Shown piece after piece: positions 1 through 8,694 of a DNA stretch of 47,645 nt. The stretch covers positions 1 to 47,645 of the forward strand of contig REDJ01000089.1 in NCBI GenBank assembly GCA_007693555.1. Reading direction: 5' to 3'. The stretch's first letter is position 1. Each line of letters begins with the position of its first letter. The DNA is from Bacteroidota bacterium (GTDB taxonomy: Bacteria; Bacteroidota; Bacteroidia; Bacteroidales; UBA7960). Under the pieces are notes generated by a model that was given only the letters and a program-made list of their open reading frames with translations, was not told the origin of the DNA and did not search any database. Made by a program: the position numbers and the translations under genes.

Positions 1-165
1 CTGCTGGCTTCGCTCAATTTGGATGAGCAGGATTTTATCATTGAATTTGTAAAAAGCAGCGGCAGTCTCAAAGAAATGGCGCGCCACCTGGGGCTCAGCT
101 ATCCCAGCGTGCGCAACCGCCTGGATGAACTGATCAGCAAAATAGAAACCATTCAAAACTCTTAG
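1..165 (+). CDS. DUF2089-like protein, C-terminal part
   Basis: An open frame runs in from the window edge and encodes 54 residues up to the TAG at 163-165. The visible part is a short helical segment that reads like a helix-turn-helix: an acidic helix, then SLKEMARHLGLSYPSVRNRLD, which suits a DNA-recognition helix. It resembles the C-terminal end of DUF2089-family proteins, small proteins often found beside genes for membrane proteins of unknown role. The stop lies 2 bases before the ATG of the next gene, so the two are almost certainly co-transcribed. The start and any N-terminal zinc-ribbon lie outside the window. Confidence 0.6.
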   Translation: MLASLNLDEQDFIIEFVKSSGSLKEMARHLGLSYPSVRNRLDELISKIETIQNS

Positions 166-167
166 TC

Positions 168-788
168 ATGAAAAAGCTACTTGAGGATAATAAAAGTTTG
201 TGGAATCCCTTTGTTTACATTGCCGGCGAAAAAGCCCTTTTGCTGGGTCTGGGGATCATTACACTGAGTGCCTTTATCGGTTACCTGAATAACTCTTGGC
301 TCGATGGCATTCTTGACCTGCATTACGGTCCGGCTGCACCCTTTTACTGGCATCTGGGCATGGGATTGATCAACTGGTTATCCGTTTTGGTTATTCTGGC
401 TCCACTGGCTTATGTACTTACCGATACCCGCATACGTTTTGTGGATCTGGCCGGAACCATGGCGCTGGCAAGATTTCCCATGTTTATCGCTGTATTGACA
501 GGATTTTTTAAGGCACCTGTAAGGGTTTCGCAGGATGTTTTGTATAAATATCTTGCAATAGGAGAACCGGTAAACGTAACCATTTTCGATTATATTCTCA
601 CACTGGTGCTTGTTACGGTGATGATACTGATGATCGTCTGGCAGGTGGCATTGTTGTTCAATGCCTATAAGCTTTGCGCCAATCTGAAGGGCAGCAGGGC
701 AGGAATTTCCTTTACTGCAGGATTCATTGCAGCCTATATCCTTTCCAAAGTACTCATTACATGGCTTTCGAAAATCATAGTATTTTAA
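168..788 (+). CDS. Yip1-like multi-pass membrane protein
   Basis: This 206-residue protein is mostly hydrophobic, with about five membrane segments (roughly residues 24-42, 66-87, 98-113, 142-165 and 180-202). The pattern of a short N-terminal cytosolic segment followed by closely packed helices fits the Yip1/YIP1-like superfamily of bacterial membrane proteins, whose function is unknown. No catalytic motif is visible. It follows the DUF2089-like gene with a 2-base gap, and that pairing suggests a regulator/membrane-protein unit. The family assignment rests on overall pattern only. Confidence 0.6.
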   Translation: MKKLLEDNKSLWNPFVYIAGEKALLLGLGIITLSAFIGYLNNSWLDGILDLHYGPAAPFYWHLGMGLINWLSVLVILAPLAYVLTDTRIRFVDLAGTMALARFPMFIAVLTGFFKAPVRVSQDVLYKYLAIGEPVNVTIFDYILTLVLVTVMILMIVWQVALLFNAYKLCANLKGSRAGISFTAGFIAAYILSKVLITWLSKIIVF

Positions 789-822
789 ATCCTTATTATT
801 AACCTTTTTAAACGCAAGAACC

Positions 823-2181
823 ATGAAAACAACAAGAAAAACCGCACCGTTAATTTCACTGAAAAAACTTTTCTTCATTCTTTTACCGTTATGGATCATC
901 CCTTTTCTTCTCCAGGCCCAGGATCCTATACAATATGAAACCACAGCAAGAAGACTTCTCGACCATCTTGTAACCAAGGATGTGGATGCCATGATTGGGA
1001 TGTTCAGCGAGCAATTTCTGGAGCAGGTTCCCCGGGAGCAGATAAGTGAAATTGCCCAAGGACTTGAGAGTCAACTGGGAGAATTCAAACATGTAAGTCG
1101 TGTGGTGCATGAACCCGGCGATGATTACCACACCGTAATACTTGTCACCCGCTTCGGTGAGATGGACCTGGGCATGCGAATAATAATGGATATTGCAGGT
1201 AAAGTAACCGGTTTTTTCATTACCATGGCACCACCTGAGAGTTACACTCCACCACCGGCCTATGCCGATAGTACAGCTTTTACAGAAATTCCAACGGAAG
1301 TGGATTGCGGTGACATACGCCTGCCTGCCATGCTCACTCTCCCTGACACGGAAGAAAAAGTACCCATAGTAGTGCTGGTGCACGGTTCCGGAGCACATGA
1401 TATGGATGAGAGCATCGGCCCCAACAAGATTTTCCGTGATATTGCCTGGGGTCTTGCAACCCGAGGTATTGCTGTGCTTCGCTACGAAAAACGAAACTTC
1501 CGCAATGCATCTACCCTTGATTTAGAGAATATTACCGTATGGGATGAAGCCGGTCAGGATGCCGTGCATGCCATAAACATGGTCATGCAACTGCCCGGTA
1601 TCGACAGAGAACAGGTTTATCTGCTGGGACACAGCCTGGGTGGCATGATCGCTCCGCGCATTGCCAAAGCGGTGCCAGAACTGAGGGGAATTGTATCCCT
1701 GGCAGGGTCACCACGTCAACTTTGGGAACTCATCCCCGGCCAGATAGAACATCTTATTTCATTGCGCGATGAAGTGGATGAAGCATCTTTGAAACAACTG
1801 GAGCAAGTAACTGAAACGGCAAAAATTCTGGAAAGTAAACGCAATGACCCCAATGCCGTTATCGGCGAAGAATTACTTGGTATGCCTCCATCATACCTGC
1901 AGGATATGCTGCAAAATGATGTGGCAGTCATTGCTCCGGTTTTACAGCAAAGAATACTCGTACTGCACGGTGGACGCGACTACCAGGTTACCATGTATGA
2001 TTACAACGCCTGGAAAGAGGTGTTGAAAGACCATCATGATACAACCTTTTTCATCTATCCTGAATTGAACCACCTTTTCTTTTCCGGAGATGGCAAATCA
2101 ACCCCTGATGAATACTTTACTGAAAACAACGTGGATAAAAAGGTAATTGAGGATATTGCCAAATGGATTCATGCAAAGTAA
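823..2181 (+). CDS. Exported alpha/beta hydrolase with N-terminal DUF3887 domain
   Basis: The protein has 452 residues. A signal sequence covers about residues 15-32, ending near QAQ. Residues 36-135 form a DUF3887-like domain, which is NTF2-like and often precedes hydrolases. Residues 155-450 form an alpha/beta hydrolase of the serine-aminopeptidase/dienelactone-hydrolase type: an HGSG oxyanion segment at 187-190, the nucleophile elbow GHSLGG with Ser271, an acid residue in the HGGRDY segment near 386, and a catalytic His in ELNH near 418. It probably acts on small esters or peptides in the periplasm; the substrate cannot be read from sequence. The gene sits 34 bases after the Yip1-like gene and 124 bases before another secreted serine hydrolase. 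Confidence 0.85.
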   Translation: MKTTRKTAPLISLKKLFFILLPLWIIPFLLQAQDPIQYETTARRLLDHLVTKDVDAMIGMFSEQFLEQVPREQISEIAQGLESQLGEFKHVSRVVHEPGDDYHTVILVTRFGEMDLGMRIIMDIAGKVTGFFITMAPPESYTPPPAYADSTAFTEIPTEVDCGDIRLPAMLTLPDTEEKVPIVVLVHGSGAHDMDESIGPNKIFRDIAWGLATRGIAVLRYEKRNFRNASTLDLENITVWDEAGQDAVHAINMVMQLPGIDREQVYLLGHSLGGMIAPRIAKAVPELRGIVSLAGSPRQLWELIPGQIEHLISLRDEVDEASLKQLEQVTETAKILESKRNDPNAVIGEELLGMPPSYLQDMLQNDVAVIAPVLQQRILVLHGGRDYQVTMYDYNAWKEVLKDHHDTTFFIYPELNHLFFSGDGKSTPDEYFTENNVDKKVIEDIAKWIHAK

Positions 2182-2305
2182 GCAAACAAAAAATTACATT
2201 TAATTGAATTATTTTTGTCAGGTAATTTCACCTGAGTGTATAATCAAGAAACAGAGGTTGTTTGATAATTTTGATTTCTCTTAAACCCAATAAAAATAAA
2301 GAACC

Positions 2306-4009
2306 ATGGATAAAAGTATTAAAAATCTTATCGTTTGCCTGCTCGTAATCTTTTTGATTACTCCTGGTATAAAAAACAACCTGCAAGCTCAGCCACCTGC
2401 TGCAGAAAAGGTGGAATCGGTTGAAAAACTTATAAAGGATTTCAACAAAAAAGATACCCCCGGAGGTGCCGTATTGGTAATGCGTGACGGAAAAGTCATT
2501 TACTCCAGGGCTTTCGGAATGGCCAATCTTACCCATAACATCCCATTTGAAATTCATACCCTAAACAATATCGGTTCGACCTCAAAGCAATTTACAGCTT
2601 TTGCCATTGCACTGCTTGAGCAAAGGGGGCTTTTATCCGTTAATGATGATGTGAGAAAACATATTCCCGAATTGCCTGATCTGGGAGATACCGTACGCCT
2701 GAAACATTTGATTTCTCATACAAGCGGATACAGGGAGTATTTCAACACATTGTTGATGGCGGGCAGGCAATTCACTGACCTGATACGTGATGAAGAGATA
2801 TTTTTGATACTGGAAAACCAGCCATCCCTGCAAAATAAACCCGGTGAGAGTTATAACTACAACAATACCGGTTATTTTTTACTTGCCAGGGTAGTGGAAA
2901 AAGTTACGGGAGAAGATTTCCCAATATGGATGAAGGAAAATGTATTTCTGCCACTGGGTATGGAAAACACTGTAGTACGAAAAAATCCGGGTCAGGTAAT
3001 TCCCGGGAATGCCCAGGGTTATTTTAAAAGAGAAGATGATGTATTTTATGAAACATTGGATTTATGGGCATCTATGGGAGCAGGTGGGATGTATTCAACA
3101 GTAACCGATTTGGCAAAATGGACAGGCAACTTCTTTAAACCGGCACCCGGGAAATCAGATTTGATGCAAAAGATGCAAACTCCTTTTTTGCTAAACAACG
3201 GCGACACCATGTCTTATGCCTGGGGATTGCTGGTTGGGGAGCTTAACGGATTAAAAATGGTTGAACACGGTGGTGCAGATATTGCCCACAGATCCATGCT
3301 GATGATGTTTCCCGAAGTGAAAGGAGCTGTGATTACGCAAAGCAATAACGCGCAGTTCCCGCCTAGCATAGCTTATAAAATCGCTGAAATATTCTTTGCC
3401 GATGTTATGGATATTGAAAAAGATGAAAAACCAAAACCCGATGAGGAAAAAGAGTTTGAATTTGATCTGGAAAAATTTGATGAGTTTGCAGGTCGATATG
3501 AACTGGAAGCCTCACCAGGTTTCATTCTGGAGTTTCGCAGAGACGGCGAAAAACTGTTAACACAGGCTACCGGGCAACCTGAAATTGAAATTTTCGCAAG
3601 TTCTGATACCACCTTTTACCTTAAAGTTGTTGAAGCAAGTGTAACTTTTCATCGCAATGAGGAGGGTGTAGTTGATCACATCACCCTGCACCAGATGGGC
3701 GATCACAGGGCAAACAGAATTTTTGAACCGGCATGGAAACCCTCTGAAGAGGATATCAGGCAATTTGTTGGAAGGTATTTCAGCTTTGAACTGGAAGCTT
3801 TTTACAGTATTCAATTAAACGATGAAGGTGAACTTGAACTTCATCATCGCCGACATAATCCCTTGGTTCTTAAGGCAGAAGCAGAAGATGAGTTTTCGGC
3901 CGGTTTCCCTCTTCCCAACATAAAGTTTATCCGCGACCAGGAAGGTGAAATTACAGGGTTTAAAGCATCAAGTGGTCGGGCAACAGGCATTTTGTTTGAG
4001 AAACAGTAA
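2306..4009 (+). CDS. Serine hydrolase, class C beta-lactamase/PBP4* family
   Basis: The protein has 567 residues with a signal peptide (about 1-29, ending QAQ). The beta-lactamase-fold domain (about 35-375) has the SxxK motif STSK with Ser91 and Lys94, a tyrosine motif of the YxN type in the segment YNYNNTGY, and an HGG triad in EHGGAD. After an acidic linker rich in Glu, Asp and Lys comes a C-terminal beta-rich region (about 390-567) like the DUF3471 or lipocalin-like tails of this family. Such proteins are peptidases or esterases more often than true beta-lactamases. It is the last plus-strand gene before a hairpin and a convergent gene. Confidence 0.88.
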   Translation: MDKSIKNLIVCLLVIFLITPGIKNNLQAQPPAAEKVESVEKLIKDFNKKDTPGGAVLVMRDGKVIYSRAFGMANLTHNIPFEIHTLNNIGSTSKQFTAFAIALLEQRGLLSVNDDVRKHIPELPDLGDTVRLKHLISHTSGYREYFNTLLMAGRQFTDLIRDEEIFLILENQPSLQNKPGESYNYNNTGYFLLARVVEKVTGEDFPIWMKENVFLPLGMENTVVRKNPGQVIPGNAQGYFKREDDVFYETLDLWASMGAGGMYSTVTDLAKWTGNFFKPAPGKSDLMQKMQTPFLLNNGDTMSYAWGLLVGELNGLKMVEHGGADIAHRSMLMMFPEVKGAVITQSNNAQFPPSIAYKIAEIFFADVMDIEKDEKPKPDEEKEFEFDLEKFDEFAGRYELEASPGFILEFRRDGEKLLTQATGQPEIEIFASSDTTFYLKVVEASVTFHRNEEGVVDHITLHQMGDHRANRIFEPAWKPSEEDIRQFVGRYFSFELEAFYSIQLNDEGELELHHRRHNPLVLKAEAEDEFSAGFPLPNIKFIRDQEGEITGFKASSGRATGILFEKQ

Positions 4010-4041
4010 GCCTTTTAGAAGGTATTCATTACATTCAAAAA

Positions 4042-4074
4042 AGTCCGGGCACGACTTTGAGTCGCACCCGGACT
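4042..4074. terminator. Bidirectional hairpin between convergent genes
   Basis: A 14-base arm beginning AGTCCGGG and ending GAC is mirrored by GTC...CCCGGACT across a 5-base loop, with two internal mismatches. It lies 33 bases after the serine hydrolase stop and 24 bases beyond the stop of the minus-strand receiver gene. A-rich sequence precedes it, giving a U-rich tract on the minus-strand transcript. I infer a shared terminator. Confidence 0.7.
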
Positions 4075-4097
4075 GAGTATCAAATGTTATAAAAACT

Positions 4098-4595
4098 TTA
4101 TCGTAAAATCTGCAGAAGGCCAAGAAAGAGAACAAACACGATTAGAACAAAAATTACTCCCATTATCACTTTACGGCTGCGTTTGAGCAACCGGTTCTCT
4201 TTTTTGATATGATTTTCAAATTTTATGCGACGCAGGATATTCCTGATGCGCTCCATAGCCCCTTCCGATTTTACCACATAATCATAAGCACCTGCTTTGA
4301 TAGTATTGGTAGCAACTTCCAGCTGATCAACCGATGTAAGAAACACAATCTGAACTTCTTCATTTTGCTTCCTTATGGCCTTAAGAACCTCCATGCCATC
4401 TTTTTTTCCTTCTCCCAGGCGATAGTCCAGTAAAATTACTTCTGGATTCATCCACATATGCTCTAGGCACTCCTCACCGCTTGAGAATATTTTTACATTC
4501 ATAAAGTTTTTATTCTCAAGGGAATGACTGATCACTTTTGCATAAGACTGATCATCCTCTACAACAAAAATCAATGTATAGTCAGGTTTAGTCAT
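4098..4595 (-). CDS. Membrane-anchored single-receiver response regulator
   Basis: The 165-residue protein has a CheY-like receiver domain at about 6-125 with the acidic pair Asp14/Asp15, the phospho-acceptor Asp57 (in LLDYRLG), Thr87 and Lys109 all in place, so phosphorylation should be possible. No DNA-binding or enzymatic output domain follows. Instead there is a basic helix (about 122-142, many Lys/Arg) and one strongly hydrophobic helix at 143-163 ending the protein. I read this as a receiver held on the inner face of the cytoplasmic membrane. No histidine kinase lies nearby. It is transcribed alone, diverging from the sulfur cluster across a 463-base gap. Confidence 0.85.
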   Translation of the reverse strand: MTKPDYTLIFVVEDDQSYAKVISHSLENKNFMNVKIFSSGEECLEHMWMNPEVILLDYRLGEGKKDGMEVLKAIRKQNEEVQIVFLTSVDQLEVATNTIKAGAYDYVVKSEGAMERIRNILRRIKFENHIKKENRLLKRSRKVIMGVIFVLIVFVLFLGLLQILR

Positions 4596-5058
4596 ATAAT
4601 ATCAATTTTACCGACTCCCAATTATAACTACGAATTTAATATATTTTTTGATTCATATGTGTTTTTATTTGAAAAAATATAATGATTATCCACACAAAGA
4701 AACCCCCTATAGGAAAGGTTGGATATTTCATAAGGATCATTCCTTAAAATGCATTTAAAAATCAGGAACTCTGCTACAGTTAGAAAAAGAAAAAATCTTA
4801 ACTTGCAAGCCGGAAAACAAATCAAAAGCAGCCTTTTATTTTTTATCTGTGAAATTTATAGTCAGACTAAATAAAAATAACACTCTTACAGGCCTCACTA
4901 TCTGCATGTTACGTTTTGTTTTGGTTATAATATAAATTATTTCATACGTTTTATCAGACCAATACATATTTATATATTTGCTTTATTAGATGTATTAAAT
5001 AAGAGTGCGCTTTTATATTTTACAACAATCTGTATTTCAGTAATATAAAAATTTCAAT
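4596..5058. other. AT-rich divergent intergenic region
   Basis: This 463-base gap separates the minus-strand receiver gene from the plus-strand octaheme cytochrome gene and must hold both promoters. It is very AT-rich. TATATTTG at 4973-4980 matches the Bacteroidota -7 consensus TAnnTTTG on the plus strand, but no convincing -33 box at normal spacing was seen. No tRNA-like or riboswitch-like structure was recognised. A 65-codon minus-strand open frame (4628-4825) has no recognisable features and is taken as chance. Confidence 0.5.
4973..4980 (+). promoter_or_regulatory. Candidate -7 box (TATATTTG) for the sulfur cluster
   Basis: Exact match to TAnnTTTG, 78 bases upstream of the octaheme cytochrome ATG. 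No good TTTG -33 partner is apparent, so this is a candidate only. Confidence 0.35.
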
Positions 5059-6636
5059 ATGAAGAATACCGTCACATTTATTCTTTCTGTGGTTGTACCC
5101 CTGGTAATTATCACTTTGATACTGCGCGATGCCTCAAGGGAAAACAAGCTCCTGGCTGAGTTGAAAGAAGAATACAGCCAGCCACATATCCCCAGTGTGG
5201 ACCACAGCAAACATGAGGTTTTGCAGCGGGATTTTGATAACCCCCATGAGATCACGGCAACATGCATCTCTTGTCATACCGAACGGGGACAAGAACTTTT
5301 AAACAGTTTCCATTTTACCTGGGAAAGGGAAGATTTCATTGAAGGAAGAGGCGTTACCTACCTGGGAAAGCGAAACCTGCTGAACAACTTCTGCACCGGT
5401 ATTTTCTCCAATGAAGCTACCTGCAACCGCTGCCATGCAGGCTATGGATATTCTGATAAAAACTTTGATTTTACCAATCAATATAACGTGGATTGCCTGG
5501 TATGCCATGACAATACCGGCAGTTACGAAAAACTGAGAGGGGGAGCGGGATATCCGGTTCCCGGACAGGACTTTCGTACCATCGTGCAGAATGTGGGCCG
5601 GCCCACAAAGGCCAACTGCGGCTATTGTCATTTTCATGGCGGCGGTGGTAATAATGTAAAACACGGAGACCTTGAGGAAGCCCTTCTTACTGCATCACGC
5701 CAGGTGGATGTGCATATGGGAGTTGACGGGGCCAATCTTGAGTGCGTTGATTGCCACGTTACCCAAAACCATGTAATGAAAGGCAGATACTACGGGGTAT
5801 CTTCGGCCAATACCCGTCGGGCAACCTGCGAGCAATGTCATACTGCAGCTCCACACCTGGATAATATGCTCAACACCCATGTTGAAAAAATTGCCTGCCA
5901 AACCTGCCACATCCCTGAATATGCCAAAGTAAACGCCACCAAAATGTTCTGGGACTGGTCAACCGCCGGCGAACTGGAAGACGGGCGTGCTTTTGAGCTT
6001 TATGATGAACAAGGCAACCCAATTTATCAATCCATCAAAGGAGATGCGGCCTGGCAAACCAATGTAATACCCGAGTACTTCTGGTTTAACGGTACAGCCG
6101 ACCATTTCCTGCTATCAGACAAGGTGGATACCACCGAGGCCTTTTTGCGCATCAATACTTTGTTTGGTGATGCCAACGACCCTGAATCACGAATCTACCC
6201 GGTGAAAGTGCACAGGGGCCGGCAACCTTATGATCCGGTCTACCTCACCATCCTGCAGGCAAAACTCTGGGACAGGGAAGCAGGAAGGGGAGCTCTTTGG
6301 ATCGATCTTGACTGGGAAAGAGCACTGGTAGAAGGGATGAAATATCTTGACAGACCCTACAGCGGACAATGGGACTTTGTGGATACCGAAATGTACCTGC
6401 CCGTAAACCATATGGTATCACCGGCAAGCGAAGCTTTGCAATGCCAGGACTGTCACACAAGAACAAACGGACGTATGCAGTTTGTTGAGGGTGCATACAT
6501 ACCGGGAAAAACCACCAATGCCGCAGTTGATAGCCTGGGTGTACTCCTGATAATTATGTCATTTCTGGGTGTTATCACTCATGCTGTTATCAGATATATT
6601 TCTCACAGAAAAAACAAGGTAGTCACTTCTTCATAA
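5059..6636 (+). CDS. Octaheme c-type cytochrome, OTR (tetrathionate reductase) family
   Basis: The 525-residue protein has eight CXXCH haem-binding motifs, starting at residues 69, 122, 146, 187, 229, 257, 280 and 462. The long gap before the last haem and the CGYCHFHGGGG segment match the octaheme tetrathionate reductase family typified by Shewanella OTR. Family members reduce tetrathionate, and in vitro also nitrite and hydroxylamine. An N-terminal hydrophobic helix (6-23) and a C-terminal helix (494-514, followed by a basic tail) anchor it with the haem domain in the periplasm. A cytochrome b gene follows after 9 bases as the likely quinol-oxidising partner. It leads the seven-gene cluster. 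The physiological substrate cannot be decided from sequence; the rhodanese and YeeE neighbours favour a sulfur compound. Confidence 0.88.
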   Translation: MKNTVTFILSVVVPLVIITLILRDASRENKLLAELKEEYSQPHIPSVDHSKHEVLQRDFDNPHEITATCISCHTERGQELLNSFHFTWEREDFIEGRGVTYLGKRNLLNNFCTGIFSNEATCNRCHAGYGYSDKNFDFTNQYNVDCLVCHDNTGSYEKLRGGAGYPVPGQDFRTIVQNVGRPTKANCGYCHFHGGGGNNVKHGDLEEALLTASRQVDVHMGVDGANLECVDCHVTQNHVMKGRYYGVSSANTRRATCEQCHTAAPHLDNMLNTHVEKIACQTCHIPEYAKVNATKMFWDWSTAGELEDGRAFELYDEQGNPIYQSIKGDAAWQTNVIPEYFWFNGTADHFLLSDKVDTTEAFLRINTLFGDANDPESRIYPVKVHRGRQPYDPVYLTILQAKLWDREAGRGALWIDLDWERALVEGMKYLDRPYSGQWDFVDTEMYLPVNHMVSPASEALQCQDCHTRTNGRMQFVEGAYIPGKTTNAAVDSLGVLLIIMSFLGVITHAVIRYISHRKNKVVTSS

Positions 6637-6645
6637 ATCTGTATC

Positions 6646-7371
6646 ATGGCTAAAAAAGAAAAAGTCTATATCTATAAATTGTATGAAAGATTCTGGCACT
6701 GGACACAGGCCTTTCTCATATTCTTCCTGGCTCTTACCGGGTTTGAGGTGCATGGTTCATTCACCTTTTTTGGCTTTGAAAATGCGGTTGACCTTCATAA
6801 TAAAGCTGCTTGGGCCTTTATCATACTCACCATATTTACCATTTTCTGGCATTTTACCACCGGTGAGTGGAAGCAATACCTGCCTACGACAGAAAACCTC
6901 AAAGCACAGGCTCAATACTATATTTTCGGAATCTTCCGAAATGCCCCCCACCCTACCCGGAAAACCATACTCAGCAAGTTGAATCCGCTGCAAAGGCTGG
7001 TTTATCTTTCTTTGAAGATACTGGTCTTCCCGGTTATGATAGCCTCTGGACTGGCTTATATGTTTTACCGCTATCCCAGCCAGGGTGAAATTTTGGAACT
7101 GGGCATCGGCAGCCTTGAAACCATAGCTTTGCTGCATACTATTGGAGCCTATATTCTGATTGCTTTTGTCATTGTACATTTGTATCTGATTACTACGGGG
7201 CACACCCTCACCTCCAACCTTAAAGCCATGATAACAGGCTGGGAAGAACTGGAAACAGAAGAAGGGGAAACACCTGTATCACAAACCATAAAAGATCCTG
7301 TCGGTGAGAAAATAAGGGAAAACACCCCCCAAATCACACCGGACAGGTACGAAAATAAAGAAGAGATTTAA
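6646..7371 (+). CDS. Membrane cytochrome b (b561/hydrogenase-b type)
   Basis: The 241-residue protein has four hydrophobic helices (about 20-33, 54-72, 118-140 and 160-184) with histidines placed as haem ligands in or near them: His18, His51, His69, His164, His178 and His186. This matches the di-haem cytochrome b subunit of Ni,Fe-hydrogenases and formate dehydrogenases and related cytochrome b561 proteins, which pass electrons between the quinone pool and a periplasmic redox partner. Here that partner is probably the octaheme cytochrome encoded 9 bases upstream. The C-terminal tail (about 200-241) is polar and acidic, probably cytoplasmic. Confidence 0.82.
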   Translation: MAKKEKVYIYKLYERFWHWTQAFLIFFLALTGFEVHGSFTFFGFENAVDLHNKAAWAFIILTIFTIFWHFTTGEWKQYLPTTENLKAQAQYYIFGIFRNAPHPTRKTILSKLNPLQRLVYLSLKILVFPVMIASGLAYMFYRYPSQGEILELGIGSLETIALLHTIGAYILIAFVIVHLYLITTGHTLTSNLKAMITGWEELETEEGETPVSQTIKDPVGEKIRENTPQITPDRYENKEEI

Positions 7372-7389
7372 AATCAAAACCAACGTATT

Positions 7390-8652
7390 ATGAAAAAAAC
7401 AGTATTATTTACGGCTTTGTTTTTATTCTGTTTTGGTGCAAAAGCACAGTTAACCTTAAATGCCGATATCAGCCCACGTGCAGAATTGCGCAGGGGTTAC
7501 AGGACCATGCCCCGGCCAATTGATAATGCTGCGGCACACGTAAACCAGAGAACCAGGCTGGGCCTGGGTTATGATGTTGAAAATTTTCGGCTGCATATCT
7601 CTTTCCAGGATGTAAGGGTATGGGGGCAGGATCCTTTGCTTACAAATATTCCCTCTCTTGCCCTTCATGAAGCCTGGGCAGAGATGATGTTTAACAATAA
7701 CCTTTCCCTTAAATTTGGCCGGCAGGAATTAAGATATGACAACCAGCGTTTTCTTTCCATCAACGACTGGCAGGTTTTTGGCCGCAAGCATGATCTGGCT
7801 TTGCTGAAGTATAAATCTGACATTGGCGAATTTCATTTTGGCACTGCATTCAACCAGGATTGGGCCGCTTATGGGCGTAACTTCGGAACAGAATACAGTC
7901 TTAACCGGCAAGCCAACATAAACGCTTACAAATACATGAGCTACCTGTGGTATCATACACCTCTGGCTGAAACTGCAAAACTATCTTTGCTGGCTCTTTT
8001 TGATGGTTTTGAAAACCCTTTCGACAGTGAAGAACTCAACACAAGAGCTACCTGGTCGGCTTTCCTTGATATGGACCTTGATGCCATTGACCTTGTATTT
8101 AACCCTGCATTCCAGCATGGAAGAACCCGAACCGGGCAAGGTATCAGAGCTTACTATTTCCGGCTGGAAGGGAGCATGGGGGTTGCCGAAAATGTAAGAT
8201 CAACTCTGGGGATGGAATTATTCTCCGGTAATGATGGTACAGACCCTGACGATACTTCCCGTGCTTTTGATTTACCCTATGGTGCCGGACATGCCAATAA
8301 CGGCTTTATGGATTACTTCACCAACTATCCGGCTCATACCCGGGGAGCGGGGTTAATTAATCCATACCTGAAAAACCGCATTAGATTAAATCCACGCACA
8401 GTTTTCGGCGGTGACCTGCATTTGTTTTTCATCCAGAACAACTACGTGCACCAGGGAGAAACCATTAGCAAATACCTGGGCACGGAGATAGACTTTACAC
8501 TCAATTACCGCTTCAATGATTTTACCAATATAATCGGAGGATTCTCAACCATGTTTGGCTCTGAATCCATGGAAATAATCAAAAGCGGCGACAAGGATGA
8601 ATTTGCCTATTTTGCTTATATCATGCTCAGGATCAGGCCAAAACTTTTTTAA
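7390..8652 (+). CDS. Alginate-export-family outer-membrane porin
   Basis: The 420-residue protein starts with a clear signal peptide (about 1-19, ending KAQ) and continues with alternating aromatic and polar residues typical of amphipathic beta-strands. Recognisable segments include KFGRQELRYDNQRF and the C-terminal strand ending in RPKLF, consistent with the alginate_exp/AlgE-like barrel family, which in many anaerobic clusters provides an outer-membrane channel for solutes unrelated to alginate. In the cluster it follows the cytochrome b by 18 bases, and I infer that it admits the electron acceptor, perhaps an anionic sulfur oxyanion. The substrate is not visible in the sequence. Confidence 0.75.
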   Translation: MKKTVLFTALFLFCFGAKAQLTLNADISPRAELRRGYRTMPRPIDNAAAHVNQRTRLGLGYDVENFRLHISFQDVRVWGQDPLLTNIPSLALHEAWAEMMFNNNLSLKFGRQELRYDNQRFLSINDWQVFGRKHDLALLKYKSDIGEFHFGTAFNQDWAAYGRNFGTEYSLNRQANINAYKYMSYLWYHTPLAETAKLSLLALFDGFENPFDSEELNTRATWSAFLDMDLDAIDLVFNPAFQHGRTRTGQGIRAYYFRLEGSMGVAENVRSTLGMELFSGNDGTDPDDTSRAFDLPYGAGHANNGFMDYFTNYPAHTRGAGLINPYLKNRIRLNPRTVFGGDLHLFFIQNNYVHQGETISKYLGTEIDFTLNYRFNDFTNIIGGFSTMFGSESMEIIKSGDKDEFAYFAYIMLRIRPKLF

Positions 8653-8694
8653 TCAACAAGCTAAACTTTTTCGTAATCTAAAAACACTAAACAT

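Noticed and set aside
378-992. A 204-codon minus-strand open frame
   Set aside because: It lies opposite the Yip1-like gene and crosses into the next, with no domain or signal; it is a shadow of real genes.
2306-4009. A true class C beta-lactamase (resistance gene)
   Set aside because: Motifs fit the broad serine hydrolase/PBP4* family with a C-terminal lipocalin-like tail, not a dedicated AmpC.
4628-4825. A 65-codon minus-strand open frame between the receiver and octaheme genes
   Set aside because: It is AT-rich and low in informative residues, with no domain, and overlaps the likely promoter region.
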